Part shown: piece after piece, positions 56,861 to 64,000 of the stretch | Numbering within the stretch: position 1 is the first letter of the stretch | Layout of the letters: every line of letters begins with the position of its first letter | NCBI GenBank assembly: GCA_031002005.1 | Contig: JARYHS010008074.1 | Coordinates: 4,968,924 to 5,032,923, forward strand | From: Vandiemenella viatica | Lineage: Eukaryota > Arthropoda > Insecta > Orthoptera > Morabidae | Direction: 5' to 3' | DNA length: 64,000 nt | Notes under the pieces: generated by a model | Database searches by the model: none | What the model was told of the DNA's origin: nothing | What the model saw: only the letters and a program-made list of their open reading frames with translations | Position numbers and translations under genes: made by a program

Positions 56861-57410
56861 ACTCATTAAGCGAGGTGCAGGCCAAGTTGTTGATCTCGCC
56901 GGTTGTTTTGCGGCCGCGGAATCCGCTGACGTGAATCGGAAATTTCCGAACTCCGCTGATGGTGCGATTCGCAAGCTCTCTTGGCTTGGAAACATCGACG
57001 CATTCAAATAGGCGCCTGCACGGTTCCTCCCGCTGCCTAACTTTAACTTTAGTCGTCTACCTGGGAAATTTCCACTATTTGAAGGCGAAGTGGACCAGCT
57101 CCTCGGCCATACCTTATGTAACATTGTGGCCAATAAATGGAAATTAGATGTTCGCGGCACTAATTCTTTTCCGCAAGATTTCTTCACATTCCAACCAGTT
57201 CTGCGACTGGTAGATTAAATCGCAGTGGTGTCAGGAAGTTTCTAGTAATAACAGCAGCAGATTGTAAGGAGCGGCAGAAGAATCCCGAGGACGGCAGAGG
57301 ACGTAGTGATAACTACTCGCTGCAGGTTGGGGAAACCCTTCCCCAAGCGCCAAATCATTCGACCTCCTTGAGAAAACTTTCCATTCTTCTGTATATTATT
57401 TTGGTAAGTA
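56861..57410. other. Unassigned insertion within the minus-strand LINE
   Basis: It lies between RT (lower) and endonuclease (higher) fragments of the same minus-strand LINE and is more GC-rich at 56870-57180. It looks like an inserted unit or a rearranged piece, but no TIR or target duplication is seen. Confidence 0.35.
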
Positions 57411-57760
57411 CTATTTTCCTTGTCCCACCACCGTTTTCCAATCACGCATGATTATTAGATTTTCCTTCCCCTTCACATATTGGATTGATTCTTTAATTTC
57501 AGCGTTTATTTTCTCTATTGCTTCATCATCTACCAGTGACGTTGGAATGTACATTTGTACTAACTTGGTTGAGGTAGGCTTAGTTTTTAACCTCATCAAA
57601 ATAATTCTGTCACTAAACTGTTCACAATAACACATCCGTTTCCATCCTCTCTTATTCATTACAAATCCCACACCAGTGACTCCACTGACAGGTTGTGTGC
57701 TACTTATCCTTTGTTTTCAAGACCATAAATACTGGTTATACAGATTTCCAACATTCCACG
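57411..57760 (-). pseudogene. LINE endonuclease fragment
   Basis: The minus-strand text GVTGVGFVMNKRGWKRMC, then FSDRIILMRLKTK, PTSTKLVQMYIPTS, IQYVKGKENLIIMRDWKTVV and GQGK matches the middle of an AP-type LINE endonuclease, with the GDFN-type motif decayed to RDWKT. It belongs 5' of the RT at 56160-56860, which agrees with strand and order. Confidence 0.7.
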
Positions 57761-58801
57761 CCCCGACTCAAACAATGTATCTATCCATTATGATGACTCC
57801 TTCCTGAGTAATCCCCATCAGGAGATCCCACTGAGAGACCATTTTACCTCCGGAATATTTTATACAAGAAAGGACCATCATACTACTTATAATTTGAGAG
57901 GATTACATAGCCTCAGGATACCCTTAGGGCCTTTAATGCAGTGGCTTCCTGATGCATTCTGCATCCCCAGGCCGTTGATCATTTATGATTCATCCACCTT
58001 TAGGGGCCGTTTCGAGCCCGAAGGGCAAGAGGGTGCCCTGGACCTCTCCCTGTGCATCGGACCTTCTTTCGTCGCCACAGCCTCGCCCGTGTAAACGGGG
58101 TGCATCACGTGAAGGAGAGGTTGACTATTGGTTGGAATAGGCTAATATATGATACAGATTCTTCACCAGTGATGAGGAAATATTACGAGTTCCTTTCTAA
58201 CTATTTTCAGTTTTTCCCAATCGACGACCATCCGGCATCTCAGGTTGAGAAACTTCAAAAATTTCACCGTATGGCTGCCTTGCCAGTTCTGTTTATCTCA
58301 TTTCTCGAGATCTCTTTATTTCTATGCTCTCTTATACCCAAAAAAGGACGCGGCCATTATAAGCCTCCCAATGCGGCCGGTAAACTTTTACCTGTCTTGT
58401 GACTAAGGATTGCAATTCCGCATTGTTTCCAATCCCACGGGATTTTTGCGGGATTTGCACCAATCTCGCGGGATCCAGCGGGATTGGCGCCAATAGTTTT
58501 TAAGAATGTATTTTAAACATAGTTACCAGTAATATATCTGGTTGTTTACATAGCAACACGCTTTATATTCTGTCGCTCCAAAAACGTTATATTCATTCGA
58601 TTGTTCTAGTTTTAGTGAGTGAAATAGTTTACTACGGTGAACAGATTGACTTTTTAAAGCTTTTGAATAATTAATTTTAATTCCATCAATCACTTCCTGA
58701 TCACCGTACCGGCAACATCGTACCGAAGGGAGTCAGCGAGTGAAGCTTATTTACGGTTGAGTGCGCCACATTAAGTTCTTCAGACAACTTACGAGTAACA
58801 G
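57761..58801. other. No gene; repeat-like pieces
   Basis: A CG-balanced segment (57880-58090) with GGGGCCGTTTCGAGCCCGAA looks like a repeat tail. A block at 58405-58500 with CGGGATTTTTGCGGGATTTG repeats the word CGGGAT four times, like hAT subterminal repeats. Neither is delimited. Confidence 0.35.
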
Positions 58802-60686
58802 GTGGAAATATTTCTATGTGCAGTTAACGAGAACGGTATAGGTTGCAACACAGGAGAGGTAGTCGGTAAAGCGTTGAACGCAGTGTTAAACTTAGACAAC
58901 TCCACAAAAGTGCTACCATCAACAGAAGAAGAAATGCCTCTTCAAAAACAGTCGAACAAGTGCCTGCTCCGTGACATCGACAAAACAACAGCAGCCGACA
59001 GCTCTGAAAAACTTCCAAGGGTGGAAGTTGGCAGAAACCAACATCAGCAGCTCACCGCAGCAACACCTGCAGCAGGAAGCAATACTACCCCAGTACTGAC
59101 TTCGGTAAGTGATCAACGACCAAGCGCTGCCCCGTGATAAAAAGGGTGGAAGTTGGCAGAAACCAACATCAGCAGCTCACCGCAGCAAAACCTGCAGCAG
59201 GAAGCAATACTACCCCAGTACCGACTTCGGTAAGTGATCAACGACCAAGCGCTGGCCCCGTGGTAAAAAGGGTGGAAGTTGGCAGAAACCAACATCAGCA
59301 GCTCACCGCAGCAACACCTGCAGCAGGAAGCAATACTACCCCAGTACTGACTTCGGTAAGTGATCAACAACCAAGCGCTGGCCCCGTGGTAAAAATAGCG
59401 AAACACTCATTTTTGTAGAAAGCAAAGTAAGCAACGTTGGTAGACTACATCCCATGGCATTCGGAAAGCTGATCCACCAAGAAGGTGAATTCAACCAAAA
59501 ACATAGTGAACATTACTAAGTCAGGCAGAAACCATATTAGAATCGAGACAATTTCCGGACCAAGTGCTAACGCCCCAGCCCAAAACAAAATTTTCCCTAT
59601 GCGCAACATCGAAGCTTACATCCCCATTTCCTTAACAACCCGCCAAGGCATTATAAGAAATATAGACATTTCACTAACGGAAGAGGAGATAATGGAAGTG
59701 ATAAGATGTGACGATCAAGTAGTACGAATAAGGCGATTCACAAAAAATACAAGTGATACCGATAGAGACCAGAGAAGACCCATCCCAGTTTGTGCAATTA
59801 CTTTCAAAGCGCAACGCCGTCCGGTATACGTGATAATCCATGGAGTAAGATGCCCTACAGAACCGTACATCCCTTCGGTCCTTCAATGTTTCCAATGTTT
59901 GAGGTACGGTCATAATAGTAAACAATGTCGGAGTTAACCTAGATGCAGCCTTTGTTCTGGAAACCACCCTTTCAAAGAGTGTAAAAATTCAGGATCACCT
60001 ACTTGTGCCCATCGTGACGGGCCCCATCTCTCCACTGATCGCACCAGCCCTCGGTACCAAAAACAACTACAGATAAATAGGAAACGAGTTTACGAGGGAA
60101 TATCTTACCAGAAGGCGCTACGATAACAGCCGAACATTTGACACAGAATAGTTAGAGAACATTTCATAATCTAGCAACCAACCCTTCTATGATTTGAGCT
60201 ACAAACAAAGTTATAAAAGTTCCAACCACTGTTCAGAATACCCTGAACCCATCGCCAATGGCCCCTCTAGAGCTACAAAGTCGATCAGAAGGCCCTCCAC
60301 CCCGCCAACAGAAACCAACGGTCAGAATAGACAACAAGGGTAAAGATAATTACTGGCCACCTAGGGACACACAACGAACTACCCACAGAAATGCTTCTCA
60401 GGTCCCGCAAGAACTTCTTATGAGGGCACCAACCCAACCAGCATTCCCAATTACCAATAATCCGCATAGCCAAAATGCCCAAACAGCAAACGAATATCTA
60501 GTAGAAAAGATACAAAACTTGATAACAGTGATCTTACTGATGGCATTCTCCGGTAACTTACCACATAACATCAGAGACCTTATTGCCGCTACGTTAATGG
60601 ACTTCCCTCAGGGCCCTCCAATATCTCAGGAACAACATATAATAGAAGCTCAACCCCATCCTGGAACAACTCAACCTAACAACTAA
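58802..60686 (+). pseudogene. LINE ORF1 (gag-like) of a Jockey/I-type element, broken
   Basis: Plus-strand pieces at 58802-59137, 59134-59418, 59485-59937, 59938-60126 and 60258-60686 form one long ORF1. The N-terminal part contains a tandem repeat. The middle has a Jockey-like RNA-binding region (ISLTEEEIMEVIRCDDQVVR). Two CCHC knuckles follow: CFQCLRYGHNSKQC near 59888 and CSLCSGNHPFKEC near 59948. The last part is proline-rich with a hydrophobic helix (IQNLITVILLMAFSGNLP). Stops at about 59135, 59416, 59935 and 60126 break it. It precedes ORF2 by about 100 bp. Confidence 0.8.
59019..59396 (+). repeat. Three-unit tandem repeat, about 126 bp, inside LINE ORF1
   Basis: Units start with GGGTGGAAGTTGGCAGAAAC at 59019, 59144 and 59270. 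They are nearly identical and encode VEVGRNQHQQLTAATPAAGS and so on. The first spacing is 125 and the second 126 bp, so the first unit has lost one base and shifts frame. Confidence 0.92.
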
Positions 60687-60789
60687 AACAAAAGGAGCCC
60701 TTAACATAATAATAAGAAAGTATCCAAAGAAGTAATAACAATAGATAAGAAAAATAACAACACCACGGTATCCCAATATCTAAGTGTCT

Positions 60790-63410
60790 TACAATGAAAC
60801 GGAAGATCAGTTTGGGCGAACAGAGAGAGCCTAATTTCAGCACTCACTCAAAACAATGTCGACATAGCCATATTGTCAGAAACATGGTTCAAACCAAATA
60901 AAGAGGTCAGTTTCAAATCCTACAAGGTGTACAGGAATGACAGACTGGACGGTAAAGGAGGAGTGGCGATATTGGTGCAACAGAATATTCCACACGAACC
61001 GATTAATTTCAATTTGGGCAAATTACCCTTTCAAGCAGTAGCAATACGGATACGAACCACCCAGTCGACAGTCAACATCATTTCCATTTACTGCTGCCCA
61101 AAAACAAAAATCACCCCAAACGACTGGACAAATCTTATCAGCCAAATAAATTCACCAATGATTCTGGCCGGCGATTTTAACGCACATAGTCAGAGCTGGG
61201 GATGTCACTACAACGACCTGAGAGGATCGACAAGTAAGGATATGGCAGAAGACAACAATCTGGTAATAGTAAACGATGGCACTCCAACAATGGTAGCACC
61301 ACCAGGAAGATCCAACTCGGCAGTGGACCTAACTCTCTGCTCCCCCAACCTGGCAACCATAGCGACATTTTGGTATGACAGAGTCATCCACAATGAATAT
61401 TAGTAAATAATTAATTAATATTCTGATTTTCCTTGTAATATTCATTTATATAAATTGTAAATATTATAAATATTAGGGTTAATTCATAGGTGAATAATTA
61501 TGTATTAAACCCGGGCAGCCAGATTTATTATTACATGATTTAATTTCTGTGCAAAACTTGCCAATCGGAAAATATTAAATGTGGGAAGTTGGAACTGCAG
61601 TTTTGAACATTCAGAGAACGGGACAATGCCCAGTTTCGGCGACATGCTGACGCCTTAGCTCACAAAGGGGTGGCGCGTGGGAACCGTTACCTGCGTAGTG
61701 TACTGACCTCATCCCTTCCCAGTGCCCAGACAAGGTCAAGCAAAACGTGCGGCAACGGGTAGCGAATGTTAGCGACGACTCGAAGCACGTGATGATGGAC
61801 ATATATCGATGCAGTAACCGTGAACGAATACAGGGGTTCAAGGCTTCTGTTCCATGTGCGGGGAGAGGAAAGCTGGCTTTGCCGCGACAAGAGGACACGA
61901 CGCCATATTCACTTCACTTGCTGCCGAGACAAGCTACAGTGCGGACGTGTCACCCGACACGCCCTTAGCCGTTGATCAGTGACTGTGTCTGGTCTCATAG
62001 TCTGGCTCAGATGGGCTGGAAGCTTAGTGGTCCACCTGCCAGAGATTGTAAGCTGATGTGCTGGCGCGGACATATCCGCAAAATCTGGCATTCGTTACAG
62101 CAATGGCACAGAGCGTGTCACACCTCGTCGAGAAGATGCGATTACGGTAAAGTACCGACGCATAGGTCCACAGTTCCATTGGGTTTTAACGAGGCTTGCT
62201 AACCCGTAAATGGCTCCTGAGATAAGACTCTGCTCCCATCATAACAATTACTGAGCTATCCAACGTTTCATATTCTTAACTTCAAATTAGAAGCATCTTG
62301 CTCATTCTTTTAAATTCAAACGATGCTTTTAACTTTAAATGGCGCCCCTGGGATTCTTTTGTAAATGTTAACTTTAAGTTGTTGGCCTGTGATGCCACTT
62401 TAAAACATGTTGACTTTGAAAAATCATTGAGATATCTAAATCAGTTTTATGTTTGCTTTTATCCGGCAGATTGTAAATATCGGGTATTGTTGTTTGTTGT
62501 CTTTGGATTATGTTTAACGTAACGTTAACTATACCCGGCCTTGTATAAGCCAGAAGACTAAATAAATTGAGTATAAGTTTGTGTGAAACTAACTTCTTGT
62601 AGAAATCATGGTTCTAGTTCACCATTTAACCAAATAACCAACTTATTGGATATGATACATATTGTTAATAATTATATTTCATCAACGTATTGGCTCCCCC
62701 CTCCCTAACCAACGGTCCAATACAACATGGAGAGTGTTCAATTATTCACTGGGATCGGACCACTATCCGATACTTTTAAATATCTGATGCCCACTAAACA
62801 AAGAAACTACAGCTCATCCAACAATCAGATGGAACGTCAATAGAGCCGACTGGTCCGAATACAGGAGACGAATTGAATAAAATTCCAGAGATATCACAGA
62901 ACAATCTACGAGAAACGAAAGCTATAAAAAAACTGACAAATGTGATTTCAGAGGCAGCAGACAAATCTATTCAACGAAAAGACTACCAAAACGCCAAGAA
63001 AAATCGCCAACCAATATGGTGGAACCCAACATGTTCGAAAGCAATAGCCTAAAGAAGACTCGCTCTTAACTTACACAGAACGATCCCCGACCTCCAACAC
63101 TATATGTCTTATTTACAAATTATCGCACGAACAAAATAACGCTCAAAACGCAAAAGCGTCAAAATTGAATCCAATTCTGTGAAGCATTATGGAAGGATTC
63201 GAATATCTCTTCTGTCTGGTCCACGATTAAGAAGCTTAAAAATAATGGTTTCAACAACGAGACCCCTAAAATCAGTACAACAACCCTTGAAGACATTGCA
63301 GACAAAATCGCTCCTCCCACAGTCCAGGAGGGGGACTCCAACTTCTCGCTAAACCCGCAGGAAGCATCGGACCACCAACTATGCACGCCATTTACCATGA
63401 CAGAATTACA
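60790..63410 (+). pseudogene. LINE ORF2: endonuclease split by an insertion, RT truncated
   Basis: After an in-frame stop near 60796 the endonuclease reads NGRSVWANRESLISALTQNN, then ILSETWFKPNKEV, LAGDFNAHSQSWGC near 61164, and SNSAVDLTLCSPNLATIATF, ending at 61370. It resumes at 62728 with WRVFNYSLGSDHYPI, so the two halves fit together around a 1.36-kb insert. Downstream, the linker to the RT continues (WSTIKKLKNNGFNNETPKIS) up to PFTMTELQ near 63405, where a Harbinger fragment begins. The RT domain itself is absent from the window. There are several stops. Confidence 0.88.
61374..62727. repeat. 1.35-kb dispersed repeat, copy B, inserted in LINE ORF2
   Basis: It is homologous to 22877-24215 across its whole length. 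It cleanly interrupts the LINE endonuclease, with TGG at both junctions (61371-61373 and 62728-62730). It starts T(A)TGACAG and ends ACAACA, consistent with an LTR-like TG...CA unit that has mutated once. It contains TAAATAAATT near 62556 and no long ORF. It is probably a solo LTR, but a non-autonomous element of another class is possible. Confidence 0.65.
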
Positions 63411-63790
63411 ACACAGAACGCGACAAGCGACAGCAGCAAGTGGTCGTTCTCTCGTCGCGGCGACACGCGATTTTGGTACGTCACACAGGACGCGACAACG
63501 CCATAGCAACAAATGCCACTCGCGAAGAGATCTGTACTTCTTTATTTCATTCTTGATAAGTTTTCTTGGGCTAGTAAATTCTCATAAAACATGTCAAGTG
63601 ATGAGGAGACTTCTTCTTTTGTTTGCACTAAGCAGAAAAAAAAGGCGGTTCTGGGTTCATGACATCAATAAAAAGAGAGAATGCCTCGGTGAATACCACC
63701 GCCTTTGCCGGGAACTGGTATCACATGAAGATAGATTTTATACATATTTTCGTATGTCTCGAGAATGCTTCAAGAAATTACACACCGAGC
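63411..63790 (+). mobile_element. PIF/Harbinger element, 5' part, inserted in the LINE
   Basis: The LINE coding sequence stops near 63410. New sequence (GCGACAAGCGACAGCAGCAA and on) then leads to a Harbinger-type transposase start. The 3' end is cut by a SINE and the window edge. The TIR is not confirmed because the other end is missing. Confidence 0.55.
63591..63790 (+). pseudogene. Harbinger transposase N-terminal fragment
   Basis: ATG at 63591 opens MSSDEE. After a frame change near 63608 the text reads LLLLFALSRKKRRFWVHDIN, KKRECLGEYHRLCRELVSHE and DRFYTYFRMSRECFKKL. This is the usual start of animal Harbinger-derived nucleases (basic RRFWVH followed by GEYH...FRMS). The catalytic DDE region would lie beyond the SINE and the window edge. 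Confidence 0.75.
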
Positions 63791-64000
63791 ATGTTGGGTG
63801 AGCTATTAACGTTTTAGCCTCGCATTCGGGAGGACGACGGTTCGAATTCCCGTCCGGGCATCCAGATTTGGGTTTTCCATGGTTTCCATAAAATCACTCC
63901 AGGCGAATGCCGGGATGACTCTTTCAAATGGGTTATGGCTGAATTCCTTCCCCTTTCTTGCCCAAGTCCCTTCCCGCCTCTAATGACTTCGCTGTCGACG
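63791..64000 (+). repeat. SgRP1-like SINE at the window edge
   Basis: It opens TTGGGTGAGCTATTAACG, then GCCTCGCATTCGGGAGGACG, and the B box GGTTCGAATTCCC follows at about 63840. GGCATCCAGATTTGGG, AAATCACTCCAGGCGAATGC and CGGGATGACTCTTTC continue. The tail AATGACTTCGCTGTCGACG runs off the window. It is the best kept of the three copies. Confidence 0.8.

Overview
This window looks like a piece of a large, repeat-rich arthropod nuclear genome, most likely an orthopteran insect (grasshopper/locust or a relative). It is AT-rich, its genes carry spliceosomal introns, and it is crowded with nested insect-type transposable elements. Three copies of a tRNA-derived SINE resemble the Schistocerca SgRP1 type. 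That assignment rests on recall of the repeat, not on a search. I see no bacterial operons, rRNA, convincing functional tRNA gene or CRISPR array.

Layout from left to right. A broken Jockey-type LINE fills 1-2990. C-rich tracts, a fold-back repeat and a degenerate array with a period near 470 bp follow to 8.65 kb. An intact Tc1-like transposon with a 340-aa transposase lies at 10390-11811. Next come a decayed Gypsy fragment (12.3-13.6 kb), a hAT-like remnant (15.4-16.4 kb) and a 1.24-kb near-palindrome (16919-18155). The palindrome is flanked by a 14-bp target duplication, and each arm carries a hammerhead-ribozyme-like motif typical of Penelope-like elements. The only plausible host gene is the last coding exon of a rhodopsin-family GPCR (TM6, TM7 and C-tail) on the minus strand at 22436-22822. 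A complete env-bearing Gypsy/errantivirus-like LTR element occupies 25018-34909, with nearly identical LTRs and a 4-bp target duplication. Its gag is intact, while pol and env are broken.

The centrepiece is a Maverick/Polinton (endogenous virus-like DNA transposon) at 38896-54057, with TIRs of about 200 bp. It carries a protein-primed DNA polymerase B, a retroviral-type integrase, an A32-like packaging ATPase, a phospholipase A2-like protein, an adenovirus-type cysteine protease, and minor and major capsid proteins. It also has several conserved proteins of unknown role. A DD41D mariner is inserted in its integrase gene. The left end has a TATA/initiator promoter followed by about ten tiny exons separated by introns of roughly 70-130 nt, nearly all in phase 1, leading into the polymerase. 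This intron-rich leader is the most unusual feature of the window. Most Maverick genes carry stops or frameshifts. The minor capsid, a 43-aa ORF and a 157-aa ORF of unknown function are still open.

The right flank (54-64 kb) holds SINEs, a minisatellite, minus-strand LINE fragments and a second Jockey/I-type LINE. That LINE is interrupted by a 1.35-kb repeat, which is also present at 22.9-24.2 kb. A PIF/Harbinger fragment then cuts the LINE and is itself cut by a SINE at the window edge.
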